Shown piece after piece: positions 16,588-25,518 of a stretch of 32,201 nt of DNA; within the stretch, counting starts at the first letter, position 1, and each line of letters opens with the position of its first letter. Origin of the DNA: an uncultured Bacteroidaceae bacterium (GTDB lineage Bacteria; Bacteroidota; Bacteroidia; Bacteroidales; Bacteroidaceae); contig CAJOHO010000046.1 in NCBI GenBank assembly GCA_905234555.1, positions 1 to 32,201 on the forward strand, read 5' to 3'. A program made the translations under genes and the position numbers. The notes under the pieces were generated by a model. The model did no database searches, was not told the DNA's origin, and saw nothing but the letters and a program-made list of their open reading frames with translations.

Positions 16588-16624
16588 TTGTCGAACGTGA
16601 GTAACTTATCTAAAGTTACGACAA
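16588..16624. other. inverted repeat upstream of the his promoter
   Basis: GTAACTT (16601-16607) pairs with AAGTTAC (16613-16619), flanked by TTGTC (16588-16592) and GACAA (16620-16624) with an 8-nt one-sided interruption. It lies about 30 to 65 bp upstream of the his -33 element, where an operator could sit. It also resembles a decayed -7 box (TAACTTTA). Confidence 0.4.
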
Positions 16625-16712
16625 TTTAGGCATTTATGCTAACAATTTGCTCAAAAACTTGCATTTTCTCTTACAATTCGGTACAAGTCCGTTCTTTCCT
16701 CGCCTTTTCTGA

Positions 16713-18053
16713 TTATTCAAAGCGCATCGTGGAGGCAGGATTCTTGATGCTCATCAGATAGCTGGCACCATAGATGACGAGGGCGGAAATGGCCAGTGTG
16801 ACGACATTGACGATAAGGATGGAGTCGATGTAGTTGTTGGGGATGATCCAGTTGAACTGAATGGGAACAGAGTCGATGTAATAAGTGTCGGGGTTGAGCT
16901 TGACCAGTCCGAATTGCTGTTGCAGCCAGCACAGACCCAGTCCGATGGCGTTTCCCCACAGAAGGCCGCGTCCTACGAGCATAATGGCGAAATGACGGAA
17001 AATGCCGCGAACGGTCTGGTTGGTGGCACCTAAGGATTTCAGCAAACCGATCATCTGGATTCGTTCGAGCATGAGGATGAGCAAACCAGAGACGACGGTG
17101 AAGCCGCCAATCGCCATCATCAGCACTAGAATCATGATGACATTGACATTCAGCACGTCGAGCCAGGCAAAGACGCGAGGCGAAAGCTGACGGATGCTGA
17201 ACACGCCACGATGGGCACCGATGCGGTCGGTGGTGTGGTCTATCTTGTGTTGAAGGTCTGCCACGATGGCATCCATATCTGCCTGATTTTCGGCATCCAG
17301 TCGCAACTCCACACCCGAACATTCGTCGTCGTTCCACAGACGCCAGGGCGATTCGCCTTCCTCCAGCAGTTCCTGTTTGGGTTGGTTGTTCAGACGACGC
17401 ACCTTGCGGATATCCGTGAAGCAGAAAGCTCGGTCGTAGTCAGCCATGTGGGTCTCGTAAATGCCTACCACCTTAAAATCGGCAGCACGCATAGGTGAGC
17501 GCTTGCCGTCGGTGGGGGCAAGAAAATAAGCATAAACCTTGTCGCCAACCTTGAGTTGCAGTTCGTTGGCAATGATGCGACTGAGCAGGATTTCCTTCGA
17601 ATTCTTCGTTGCTGAGAAATGCGGAAGCGTTCCTTCTATGAGGTTCTGCTCCAGAAAGTTAATATCGTAGTTTTCGTCCACTCCTTTCAGCTGGATTCCT
17701 CTGAAGTCTTCTTCGGTTTTCAGCATACCGGCAATGGCTGCGTAGGGGTAAGCTGCTTTCACGCCTGGGGTGGAACGGATCACCTGCATCAGACTGTCGT
17801 CGGCAATGACGGGAACTGCCTGGAAGGTGTTCTCCCACTGCGACGTACTTACCACCTGTGCATCGCCTCCGAAACCGATGACCTTGGCGCTGACTTCTCG
17901 TTTGAAACCGTTGACCACAGCGATGCTCACCAGCATCACGATCAGTCCGATGGCGATGCCAGCTACAGCAATACGAATGGCAGGACCGGAGAATCTTCCT
18001 TCTGCAGTCCTGTCACCATAAATACGTCGTGCTATAAATCGTTCGAGATTCAT
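16713..18053 (-). CDS. LolE/FtsX-family ABC transporter permease
   Basis: A 446-residue membrane protein with the MacB/LolCE layout: one N-terminal transmembrane helix (about 28-48, IAVAGIAIGLIVMLVSIAVV), a large extracytoplasmic domain of roughly 240 residues, and three C-terminal helices (MILVLMMAIGGFTVVSG, MLVGRGLLWGNAIGLGL, VTLAISALVIYGASYL). The cytoplasmic coupling stretch ERIQMIGLLKSLGATN is typical. Such permeases pair with a LolD-like ATPase to extract lipoproteins; in Bacteroidota a single homologous permease is usual. The cognate ATPase is not adjacent. It starts 2 bp after the aminotransferase stop, so it is almost certainly cotranscribed. Confidence 0.85.
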   Translation of the reverse strand: MNLERFIARRIYGDRTAEGRFSGPAIRIAVAGIAIGLIVMLVSIAVVNGFKREVSAKVIGFGGDAQVVSTSQWENTFQAVPVIADDSLMQVIRSTPGVKAAYPYAAIAGMLKTEEDFRGIQLKGVDENYDINFLEQNLIEGTLPHFSATKNSKEILLSRIIANELQLKVGDKVYAYFLAPTDGKRSPMRAADFKVVGIYETHMADYDRAFCFTDIRKVRRLNNQPKQELLEEGESPWRLWNDDECSGVELRLDAENQADMDAIVADLQHKIDHTTDRIGAHRGVFSIRQLSPRVFAWLDVLNVNVIMILVLMMAIGGFTVVSGLLILMLERIQMIGLLKSLGATNQTVRGIFRHFAIMLVGRGLLWGNAIGLGLCWLQQQFGLVKLNPDTYYIDSVPIQFNWIIPNNYIDSILIVNVVTLAISALVIYGASYLMSIKNPASTMRFE

Positions 18054-18055
18054 TC

Positions 18056-19255
18056 TTATTCCGTACGTCCAGGATAGGCTTCGAGTGCCTTACGAAGCAC
18101 GAAAAGGGCACGCTGCAAATCCTCTTTGTTGAGGACGTAGGCAATACGAACCTGGTTTCGTCCGGCTCCAGGAGTGGTGTAGAAACCGCTGGCAGGTGCC
18201 ATCATCACGGTTTCGCCTTCGTAGTTGAAATCGCTCAGACACCAGGCACAGAACCGTTCGCTGTCATCCACAGGCAGCTTGGCAACGGTGTAGAATGCAC
18301 CCATCGGGATAGGAGAATAGACGCCAGGGATGCGGTTCAGACCGTCGATCAGGCACTTACGGCGCTCCACATACTCGTCATACACATCGCGTTCGTATTC
18401 CTCTGGAACATCCAGCGAAGCCTCTGCGGCAATCTGACCGATGAGTGGTGGAGAAAGACGTGCCTGGCAGAATTTCATCACAGCCTGACGCACTTCCTTA
18501 TTCTTCGTGATGAGGGCACCGATACGGATGCCGCACTCTGAATAGCGCTTCGACACAGAGTCGATCAGCACCACGTTCTGCTCGATGCCTTCGAGGTGGC
18601 AGGCAGAAATATAAGGTGAACCTGTGTAGATAAACTCGCGATACACTTCGTCGGAGAAGAGATACAGGTCGTATTTCTTCACCAGGTCGCGAATCTGGTT
18701 CATCTCGCGGCGTGTATAGAGGTAACCCGTAGGGTTGTTGGGGTTGCAGATCAGGATGGCGCGTGTGCGTTCGTTGATGAGTTCCTCAAACTTCTCCACC
18801 TTCGGCAGGGAGAAACCCTCCTCGATGGTGGTGGCAATGGTGCGGATGACAGCACCAGCCGAGATAGCAAAAGCCATATAGTTGGCGTAGGCTGGTTCAG
18901 GAACGATGATTTCGTCGCCTGGGTTCAGGCAGGAGAGGAAAGCGAACAGCACAGCTTCGCTACCACCGCTGGTGATGATGATATCGTCAGCAGTGACATC
19001 GATATTGTATTTGGCATAGTAGCCCACGAGTTTCTCGCGATAGCTGCGATAACCCTGACTGGGGCTGTATTCCAGAATCTTTCGGTCTATATTGCGGATG
19101 GCATCGAGAGCCGCTCGGGGCGTGGGCAGGTCGGGCTGACCGATATTCAGGTGATAGACATGCACACCACGCTTCTTGGCATCTTCGGCCAGAGGAGCAA
19201 GCTTACGAATAGGAGAACTGGGCATCTCCGTGCCACGAACAGAAATTTTCGGCAT
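18056..19255 (-). CDS. PLP-dependent aminotransferase, class I
   Basis: A 399-residue fold-type I aminotransferase. SVSKRYSECG carries the PLP lysine (K236); NPNNPTGYLY (171-180) and SDEVYREF (201-208) give the PLP-contacting Asn and Asp, and the C-terminal NQVRIAY holds the carboxylate-binding Arg. The text fits the aspartate/aromatic aminotransferase subgroup, but the amino donor cannot be fixed. With lysine and histidine genes nearby, a diaminopimelate or general amino acid role is possible; LL-diaminopimelate aminotransferase is less likely from the motifs. The ATG at 19255 follows a leader of about 35 nt from the promoter at 19296-19328. Confidence 0.85.
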   Translation of the reverse strand: MPKISVRGTEMPSSPIRKLAPLAEDAKKRGVHVYHLNIGQPDLPTPRAALDAIRNIDRKILEYSPSQGYRSYREKLVGYYAKYNIDVTADDIIITSGGSEAVLFAFLSCLNPGDEIIVPEPAYANYMAFAISAGAVIRTIATTIEEGFSLPKVEKFEELINERTRAILICNPNNPTGYLYTRREMNQIRDLVKKYDLYLFSDEVYREFIYTGSPYISACHLEGIEQNVVLIDSVSKRYSECGIRIGALITKNKEVRQAVMKFCQARLSPPLIGQIAAEASLDVPEEYERDVYDEYVERRKCLIDGLNRIPGVYSPIPMGAFYTVAKLPVDDSERFCAWCLSDFNYEGETVMMAPASGFYTTPGAGRNQVRIAYVLNKEDLQRALFVLRKALEAYPGRTE

Positions 19256-19295
19256 CTTACGTTAAAAATTTAACAAATTAGTCGTTTTGACTTTG

Positions 19296-19328
19296 CAAAG
19301 GTACGACAAAAATCGAGAAAAATCAAAA
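19296..19328 (-). promoter_or_regulatory. promoter of the aminotransferase-permease unit
   Basis: Minus strand: TTTTG (19328-19324), 20-bp spacer, TACCTTTG (19303-19296). It lies back to back with the aldolase promoter. Confidence 0.7.
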
Positions 19329-19362
19329 AAAAAGCAACTTGAATGAAAAAAAACGGAAAAGA

Positions 19363-19395
19363 TTGTGCTTATAAGCAATTTTTCTGTTAACTTTG
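19363..19395 (+). promoter_or_regulatory. promoter of the aldolase gene
   Basis: TTG at 19363-19365, 22-bp spacer, TAACTTTG at 19388-19395. This leaves a long AT-rich leader of about 80 nt before the ATG at 19485. Confidence 0.65.
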
Positions 19396-19484
19396 CATGA
19401 ATTTTCAAAGGACATTTCGTGAAAATGCACTGAGAGAGTCTAAAATTTTTCTATTCAAACTTTATATTTTAAAACGTTTTTATC

Positions 19485-20486
19485 ATGGTAAATTACAAGG
19501 ATTTGGGTCTTGTGAACACGCGTGATATGTTCGCAAGAGCCGTGAAGGGTGGCTACGCTATCCCAGCTTTCAACTTCAACACAATGGAACAGATGCAGGC
19601 TATCGTGATGGCTGCCGTAGAAACCAAGTCACCTGTTATCATGCAGGTTTCTAAGGGTGCTCGCAACTATGCCAACGCCACCATCCTCCGTTTCATGGCT
19701 GAAGGTGCTGTAGCTTACGCCAAGGAACTGGGTTGTGCACATCCTGAAATCGTGCTTCACCTCGACCACGGAGACAGCTTCGAACTCTGTAAGGACTGCA
19801 TCGACATGGGCTTCTCTTCAGTGATGATCGACGGTTCTCACCTGCCTTACGAGGAGAACATCGCCCTTGCAAAGAAGGTAGTTGACTATGCTCACAAGTA
19901 CGACGTAACTGTTGAGGCTGAACTCGGTGTTCTCGCTGGTGTTGAGGACGAAGTAAGCGCTGCTGAGTCTCACTACACGAAGCCAGAAGAAGTGATCGAC
20001 TTCTCTACTCGTACTGGTTGCGACTCTCTCGCCATCTCTATCGGTACTTCTCACGGTGCTCACAAGTTCACTCCAGAGCAGTGCACACTCGTGAACGGCG
20101 TTCTGGTTCCACCACCATTGGCATTCGACATCCTTGCTGAAATCGAGAAGAAGCTTCCTGGATTCCCCATCGTGCTTCATGGTTCTTCTTCAGTTCCTAT
20201 GGATGAGGTGAACACCATCAACAAGTTCGGTGGACACCTCGAGGCAGCTATCGGTATTCCAGAAGAGCAGCTCCGTCAGGCTTCTAAGTCGGCTGTTTGC
20301 AAGATCAACATCGACTCCGACTCTCGTCTGGCTATGACTGCTGCTATCCGTCAGCACCTCGCTGAGCATCCTGGAGACTTTGACCCACGTCAGTATCTGA
20401 AACCAGCTCGTGAGAACATGAAGAAGATGTACATCCACAAGATCGTGAATGTGCTCGGTTCCGACGGCAAGCTTGCTCAGTGCTAA
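19485..20486 (+). CDS. fba: class II fructose-1,6-bisphosphate aldolase
   Basis: Cleaves fructose-1,6-bisphosphate to two triose phosphates, or runs the reverse reaction, with a zinc ion. In 333 residues it has PAFNFNTMEQMQA (27-40), HLDHGDS with the catalytic Asp and a zinc His (92-98), VEAELG, GTSHGAHKF with another zinc His, HGSSSVP and KINIDSDSR for phosphate binding. Codon usage is strongly biased towards a few codons, as expected of a highly expressed gene. A hairpin and T run follow at once. With pfp 3.4 kb downstream it covers the adjacent step of glycolysis. Confidence 0.95.
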   Translation: MVNYKDLGLVNTRDMFARAVKGGYAIPAFNFNTMEQMQAIVMAAVETKSPVIMQVSKGARNYANATILRFMAEGAVAYAKELGCAHPEIVLHLDHGDSFELCKDCIDMGFSSVMIDGSHLPYEENIALAKKVVDYAHKYDVTVEAELGVLAGVEDEVSAAESHYTKPEEVIDFSTRTGCDSLAISIGTSHGAHKFTPEQCTLVNGVLVPPPLAFDILAEIEKKLPGFPIVLHGSSSVPMDEVNTINKFGGHLEAAIGIPEEQLRQASKSAVCKINIDSDSRLAMTAAIRQHLAEHPGDFDPRQYLKPARENMKKMYIHKIVNVLGSDGKLAQC

Positions 20487-20509
20487 TTGCCCAAACTGAA
20501 AGACAAAGA

Positions 20510-20542
20510 AGAGAGTGTATGACTCATGCACTCTCTTTTTTT
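20510..20542 (+). terminator. intrinsic terminator after the aldolase gene
   Basis: AGAGAGTG...CACTCTCT with a small loop, followed at once by seven T. It lies about 22 bp past the stop codon. Confidence 0.85.
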
Positions 20543-20570
20543 GTGTTTACATGAAATATGTTCCTATTTT

Positions 20571-20602
20571 TTTGGGAATGTCAGAAAAAAGTCGTTACTT
20601 TG
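20571..20602 (+). promoter_or_regulatory. promoter of rpiB
   Basis: TTTG at 20571-20574, 20-bp spacer, TTACTTTG at 20595-20602 (one mismatch to TAnnTTTG). It lies inside the upstream extension of the open frame, which supports starting rpiB at 20665. Confidence 0.6.
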
Positions 20603-20664
20603 TCATCGATAACTATTTCTACTCTTATCCTGATTACTCATATCACTCAAAACTAATAACAATC

Positions 20665-21105
20665 ATGGACATCAAGACTGTAGGAATTGCCAGCGACCAC
20701 GCTGCATTTCCACTCAAACAATTCGTGAAACAATACCTCGAAGAGAAAGGTATTGAGTACAAGGACTATGGCACCTACACCGAGGAATCGTGCAACTATG
20801 CCACCTACGGTCACGCTTTGGCTGAAGGCATCGAGAAGGGTGAGGTCTATCCTGGTATCGCTATGTGTGGTTCAGGCGAAGGCATCAGCATGACCCTCAA
20901 CAAGCATCAGGGCATCCGTGCAGGTCTCTGCTGGATTCCTGAAATCGCCCATCTCATCCGTCAGCACAACAACGCCAACGTACTGGTGATGCCTGGCCGC
21001 TTCATCGACAACGAGATGGCCCGCAAGATTATGGATGAGTTCTTCGCCACCGAATTCGAAGGAGGTCGCCACCAGCAACGCATCGACGACATCCCTTTGA
21101 AGTAG
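20665..21105 (+). CDS. rpiB: ribose-5-phosphate isomerase B
   Basis: Interconverts ribulose-5-phosphate and ribose-5-phosphate in the pentose phosphate pathway. 146 residues, the normal RpiB length. The family start is GIASDHAAFPLK (Asp11, His12), and AMCGSGEGISM holds the catalytic Cys (C68) and the Gly-rich anion loop; HNNANVLVMPGR follows. The frame is open further upstream (to 20515), but that part overlaps the promoter and is not protein-like. An allose- or galactose-6-phosphate isomerase role is possible for LacAB/RpiB relatives, and the downstream beta-galactosidase makes that worth a thought. The stop is followed 1 bp later by a GC-rich repeat element. Confidence 0.92.
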   Translation: MDIKTVGIASDHAAFPLKQFVKQYLEEKGIEYKDYGTYTEESCNYATYGHALAEGIEKGEVYPGIAMCGSGEGISMTLNKHQGIRAGLCWIPEIAHLIRQHNNANVLVMPGRFIDNEMARKIMDEFFATEFEGGRHQQRIDDIPLK

Positions 21106-21106
21106 A

Positions 21107-21150
21107 GACCCACCCCCTATGCCCCTCCGCAAGGGAGGGAAGTATATACC
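21107..21150. repeat. GC-rich repeat element after rpiB (copy 2)
   Basis: GACCCACCCCC, TATG, hairpin CCCTCC-GCAAG-GGAGGG, then AAGTATATACC. About 85% identical to the element after hisIE and in the same orientation relative to the upstream gene. Confidence 0.85.
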
Positions 21151-21168
21151 TTTTAATCTACTCACTTT

Positions 21169-23676
21169 ATGAAGAATTTTTTTATGAAACGTAATATTCT
21201 CTGTATTCTCTGTTTTCTCTGTGCGCTCTGTGTTTCAGCACAGAAGAAAGGCAGCTTCGAGACAGGCAACGGAACATTCCTGCTCAACGGAAAAGCCTTT
21301 GTTGTGAAGGCAGCCGAAGTGCACTATCCTCGTATTCCACAACCCTACTGGGAACATCGCATCAAGATGTGTAAAGCGCTGGGTATGAATACCCTCTGCC
21401 TCTACGTCTTCTGGAATATCCACGAACAGAAGGAAGGCGAATTTAACTTCTCCGGTAACAACGACGTTGCTGCGTTCTGCCGTCTGGCACAGAAGAACGG
21501 TATGTACGTCATCGTGCGTCCAGGTCCCTACGTTTGTGCCGAATGGGAAATGGGCGGTCTGCCTTGGTGGTTGCTGAAGAAGAAAGACATCAAGCTTCGC
21601 GAGCGCGATCCTTATTTTATGGAACGCGTGAAGATTTTCGAGGAGAAAGTGGGTGAGCAACTCAAGCCTCTCACCATCCAGAACGGTGGTCCTATCATCA
21701 TGATTCAGGTGGAGAACGAATACGGCTCCTACGGCGAGGACAAACCCTACGTCTCTGAGATTCGCGACTGCCTGCGCAGCATCTATGGTCCAGAACTGGC
21801 TCTCTTCCAGTGCGACTGGTCTTCCAACTTTGAGAAGAACGGACTCGACGACCTCACCTGGACCATGAACTTCGGAACCGGTGCCAACATCAACGACCAG
21901 TTCCGCCGTTTGGGCGAACTGCGTCCCAACGCTCCGAAGATGTGTTCTGAGTTCTGGAGCGGATGGTTCGACAAGTGGGGAGCACGCCACGAAACCCGTC
22001 CCGCCAAGGATATGGTGGAGGGTATGGACGAAATGCTCTCAAAGGGTATCTCCTTCTCGCTCTATATGACCCACGGAGGCACAAGCTTCGGTCACTGGGC
22101 AGGTGCCAACTCGCCCGGCTTTGCGCCCGACGTGACATCCTACGACTACGACGCACCTATCAACGAGTGGGGTCTGGCTACGCCTAAGTTCTGGGAACTC
22201 CGCAAGATGATGGAGAAGTATTTGGACAAAGGACAGAAGATGCCAGCTGTACCAAACGCACCCAATCCCATCATCACCATTCCTAAGTTCGAACTCACCG
22301 AGTTTGCACCCCTCTACAACGGTTTCGATTGGGAGTATGCTTTCGAACACCGCGATCTGGTCCGCAACGAAGGTGCACCGCGTACCTTTGAGGAACTCGA
22401 TATGGGTTGGGGCTGTGTACTTTATTCAACTCGTCTTCCCCAGATTGACGATGTCAAAGTGGAAGGAGTCTATCCGAACGACGATTACACCTGTACGCTC
22501 AACCTCGATGCCCACGACTATGCTCAGGTATTTATCGACGGTAAGTACATCGGAAAGGTGGATCGTGTGAAGAACGAGAAAACACTCACCCTTCCTGCCA
22601 TCAAGCAAGGACAGGAACTACAGATTCTTGTGGAAGGTATGGGACGTATCAACTTTGGTCGCGCCATCAAGGACTTCAAGGGACTTGTCAGCAAACCCAC
22701 CATTACTGCCGAACTACATTCACATCTCGGCGGCGTTGACAGAACGGAAGTGACGTTTACTCCTAACAAGTGGGAGTGTATGCGTATTCCTGATGACTAC
22801 GAAGTGGCTGTGAAAGCATTCGAGCTGCAAAAGGAGAAGCCTGTCACCCGTGAGTCCATTAGCGTGATACGTATAGGCCGCACCATGCGTTATGCTTGGG
22901 AAAGCGAGGATCTCTGCTTCGGTCGCGGCTACTATCGTGGTTACTTCGACCTCAAGAAAGTGGGCGATACTTTCCTTAACTTCGAGACTTGGGGCAAGGG
23001 ACAGGTATGGGTGAACGGACACGCGATGGGTCGTATCTGGCGCATCGGTCCTCAGCAGACCCTCTACGTGCCTGGTTGCTGGCTGAAGAAAGGCAAGAAC
23101 GAAATCATCGTCCTCGATGTTGTCGGTCCACAGGAGAAGGTTGTTTGGGGACAGGCTGAGCCGGAACTCAACAAGCTCCAGTTGGAGAAGTCGAGCAAGC
23201 ATAACAACATCGGCGACAAGCCCGACCTCAACTCCGCAACACCTTGTTCTGTAAGCGGTGGTGCTGCAAATGGTGTTGTTACCGCTAAGTCAGGCAACGG
23301 CTGGCAGACCTTTAAGTTTGCTGCGCCTGCAAAGGGTCGCTACCTCTGCATCGAAGTACTCAGCACACAGGCAGACAACGACCGCGTGGCGATAGCCGAG
23401 CTGTACTTGCAAGGAGCTGATGGCAAGCGTCTCTCTCGCGAACCTTGGACCGTGAAGTATGCTGACTCAGAGGAAGAGAACGGCAACCACCTCGGCGATA
23501 AGGTCTATGACCTGCAGGAGAGCACCTATTGGCAGACAGAGAAGGGAACAGCTACTCCACATCTTCTCGTCATCGACCTCGGTTCTATCCAGACCGTCAC
23601 CGCCCTCGAATACCTGCCTCGTGCCGAACAAGGTACTCCTGGCGGCGTAAAGGACTTCAAGATCTACCTCCAATAA
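21169..23676 (+). CDS. secreted beta-galactosidase, glycoside hydrolase family 35
   Basis: Hydrolyses terminal beta-galactosides outside the cytoplasm, probably from plant or host glycans. 835 residues from ATG 21169; ATG 21184 (MKRNILCILCFLCALCVSAQ) is an equally good signal-peptide start. The GH35 barrel covers about 30-350: EVHYPRIP, RPGPYVCAEWEMGG, the acid/base Glu in VENEYG (E184) and the nucleophile in CSEFWSGW (E261). Beta-sandwich domains follow (about 430-680), including the FETWGKGQVWVNGHAMGRIW motif split across the jelly-roll. The last ~130 residues (from about 700) look like an F5/8 type C, CBM32-like carbohydrate-binding domain. No lipobox is evident. It stands between central sugar genes and may be cotranscribed with rpiB. 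Confidence 0.93.
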   Translation: MKNFFMKRNILCILCFLCALCVSAQKKGSFETGNGTFLLNGKAFVVKAAEVHYPRIPQPYWEHRIKMCKALGMNTLCLYVFWNIHEQKEGEFNFSGNNDVAAFCRLAQKNGMYVIVRPGPYVCAEWEMGGLPWWLLKKKDIKLRERDPYFMERVKIFEEKVGEQLKPLTIQNGGPIIMIQVENEYGSYGEDKPYVSEIRDCLRSIYGPELALFQCDWSSNFEKNGLDDLTWTMNFGTGANINDQFRRLGELRPNAPKMCSEFWSGWFDKWGARHETRPAKDMVEGMDEMLSKGISFSLYMTHGGTSFGHWAGANSPGFAPDVTSYDYDAPINEWGLATPKFWELRKMMEKYLDKGQKMPAVPNAPNPIITIPKFELTEFAPLYNGFDWEYAFEHRDLVRNEGAPRTFEELDMGWGCVLYSTRLPQIDDVKVEGVYPNDDYTCTLNLDAHDYAQVFIDGKYIGKVDRVKNEKTLTLPAIKQGQELQILVEGMGRINFGRAIKDFKGLVSKPTITAELHSHLGGVDRTEVTFTPNKWECMRIPDDYEVAVKAFELQKEKPVTRESISVIRIGRTMRYAWESEDLCFGRGYYRGYFDLKKVGDTFLNFETWGKGQVWVNGHAMGRIWRIGPQQTLYVPGCWLKKGKNEIIVLDVVGPQEKVVWGQAEPELNKLQLEKSSKHNNIGDKPDLNSATPCSVSGGAANGVVTAKSGNGWQTFKFAAPAKGRYLCIEVLSTQADNDRVAIAELYLQGADGKRLSREPWTVKYADSEEENGNHLGDKVYDLQESTYWQTEKGTATPHLLVIDLGSIQTVTALEYLPRAEQGTPGGVKDFKIYLQ

Positions 23677-23695
23677 GTTGAAGGTATTTACTGTC

Positions 23696-23737
23696 AGCGG
23701 CTCCTTGCATCGATGTGCTGGGAGCCGTTGAATTTTT
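23696..23737 (+). terminator. terminator after the GH35 gene
   Basis: CGGCTCC...GGGAGCCG with inner GCA/TGC pairing, followed by TTGAATTTTTC. The arms match the lysA-side terminators at 544-576 and 10293-10325, but the loop differs. Confidence 0.75.
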
Positions 23738-23797
23738 CATAACTTTGGATAAGTTAGGTGGCATCTAGGCAATAAAAATGAAAAAAATTTGTTTTCA

Positions 23798-23829
23798 TTT
23801 TGTATTGTGCTCACTTATTCGTAACTTTG
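23798..23829 (+). promoter_or_regulatory. promoter of the PPi-phosphofructokinase gene
   Basis: TTTTG at 23798-23802, 19-bp spacer, TAACTTTG at 23822-23829. The block from 23797 to 23831 differs from the his promoter at only about two internal positions. Leader about 35 nt. Confidence 0.8.
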
Positions 23830-23868
23830 CAGAAGAATTGGTATTCATTTATAAAATAAGTAGTAAAG

Positions 23869-25506
23869 ATGGAAAAAAGTTATTTGCAGATTGCACGTGC
23901 GGCTTATCAGCCGAAGTTGCCAAAAGCTTTGCTGGGACCCGTAAAGGCTCAGGAAGGTGCACCAACTCAGTCGGTTGGTAACCAGGAAGAAATCAAGGCG
24001 TTGTTCCCCAACACTTACGGTATGCCTGTCATCGAGTTTGTGGAAGGTGAGAAGCAGGAGCTGCCTCCATTCAATGTGGGCGTAATCCTCTCAGGTGGTC
24101 AGGCTCCTGGTGGTCACAACGTGATCAGCGGTCTGTTCGACGGTATCAAGTCGCTCAACGCTGACAGCAAGCTCTACGGCTTCATCCTCGGTCCTGGCGG
24201 ACTCGTAGATCACAAGTACATGGAACTGACCAGCGACATCATAGACGAATATCGCAACACTGGTGGTTTCGACATCATCGGCTCTGGTCGTACGAAGCTG
24301 GAAGAGGTGGATCAGTTTGAGAAGGGTATTGAAATCCTCCGTGAACTGAACATCAAGGCGCTGGTCATTATCGGTGGTGACGACTCCAACACGAATGCTT
24401 GTGTGCTTGCTGAGTACTATGCTGCCAAGAAGTACGGCGTTCAGGTAATTGGCTGTCCTAAGACCATCGACGGCGACCTGAAGAACGAGCAGATTGAGAC
24501 TTCCTTCGGTTTCGATACCGCTTGCAAGACTTACTCTGAACTCATCGGTAACATCCAACGTGACTGTAACTCAGCTCGCAAGTACTGGCACTTCATCAAG
24601 CTCATGGGCCGTTCTGCCAGCCACATCGCTCTGGAGTGCGCACTCCAGTGCCAGCCTAACATCTGCCTCATCAGCGAGGAAGTGGAGGCAAAGGCTATGT
24701 CTCTCGACGATGTTGTGACTTACATCGCTCAGGCTGTTGCCAAGCGTGCCGAACAGGGTAACAACTACGGTACCGTACTCATTCCTGAAGGTCTTATCGA
24801 GTTTATTCCTGCTATTAAGAAACTGATTGCTGAACTCAACGACGTGCTGGCTTCTCCAGAGGCTCAGAACATCGGACGCAGCGAGCAGATCGACTTTGTG
24901 AAGCAGCACATCTCTGCTGAGAATCTGGCTGTGTTCAACTCTCTGCCTACCAGCGTGGCTCGTCAGCTGGCACTCGACCGCGACCCACACGGAAACGTAC
25001 AGGTTTCGCTCATCGAGACAGAGAAACTGCTGTCGGCTATGGTGGCTGCCAAGCTCGACAAGTGGAAGAAAGCTGGTAAGTTCGTGGGTAAGTTCGCTGC
25101 ACAGCACCACTTCTTCGGCTACGAAGGACGTTGCGCTGCGCCAAGCAACTACGATGCAGACTACTGCTACGCACTGGGCTTCAACGCCAGCCGCCTGATT
25201 GCCAACGGCAAGACCGGCTACATGTCTATCGTGAAGAACACAACGGCTCCTGCTGCCGAATGGATTGCAGGTGGTGTGCCCATCACGATGATGATGAACA
25301 TGGAACGTCGTAATGGTAAGAACAAGCCTGTGATTCGCAAGGCACTCGTTGAACTCGACGGTGCTCCGTTCAAGTACTTCGCTTCTCGTCGCGACGAATG
25401 GGCAGAGAAGACCATGTATGTTTATCCAGGTCCTATCCAGTACTTCGGTCCTACAGAAGTATGCGACCAGCCAACTTGCACGCTGAAGCTGGAACAGGCT
25501 AAGTAA
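23869..25506 (+). CDS. pfp: PPi-dependent phosphofructokinase
   Basis: Phosphorylates fructose-6-phosphate with pyrophosphate, reversibly, in glycolysis and gluconeogenesis. 545 residues, the long PFP type. Key sites: [14 protein letters not shown] (71-84), GGDDSNT (169-175) with Asp where ATP enzymes have Gly, PKTIDGDL (197-204) with the PPi-type Lys and catalytic Asp201, MGRSASH, and IPEGLIEF. The GGDD and PKTIDGD pair indicates PPi rather than ATP use. It has its own promoter. The GH25 gene starts 12 bp after its stop, so both may share one message. Confidence 0.93.
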   Translation: MEKSYLQIARAAYQPKLPKALLGPVKAQEGAPTQSVGNQEEIKALFPNTYGMPVIEFVEGEKQELPPFNVGVILSGGQAPGGHNVISGLFDGIKSLNADSKLYGFILGPGGLVDHKYMELTSDIIDEYRNTGGFDIIGSGRTKLEEVDQFEKGIEILRELNIKALVIIGGDDSNTNACVLAEYYAAKKYGVQVIGCPKTIDGDLKNEQIETSFGFDTACKTYSELIGNIQRDCNSARKYWHFIKLMGRSASHIALECALQCQPNICLISEEVEAKAMSLDDVVTYIAQAVAKRAEQGNNYGTVLIPEGLIEFIPAIKKLIAELNDVLASPEAQNIGRSEQIDFVKQHISAENLAVFNSLPTSVARQLALDRDPHGNVQVSLIETEKLLSAMVAAKLDKWKKAGKFVGKFAAQHHFFGYEGRCAAPSNYDADYCYALGFNASRLIANGKTGYMSIVKNTTAPAAEWIAGGVPITMMMNMERRNGKNKPVIRKALVELDGAPFKYFASRRDEWAEKTMYVYPGPIQYFGPTEVCDQPTCTLKLEQAK

Positions 25507-25518
25507 TTCTTTTTTGCC

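Noticed and set aside
16507..16712. Histidine attenuator or riboswitch before hisH
   Set aside because: The leader from the predicted start is under about 20 nt with no His-codon peptide or terminator; the hairpin lies upstream of the promoter.
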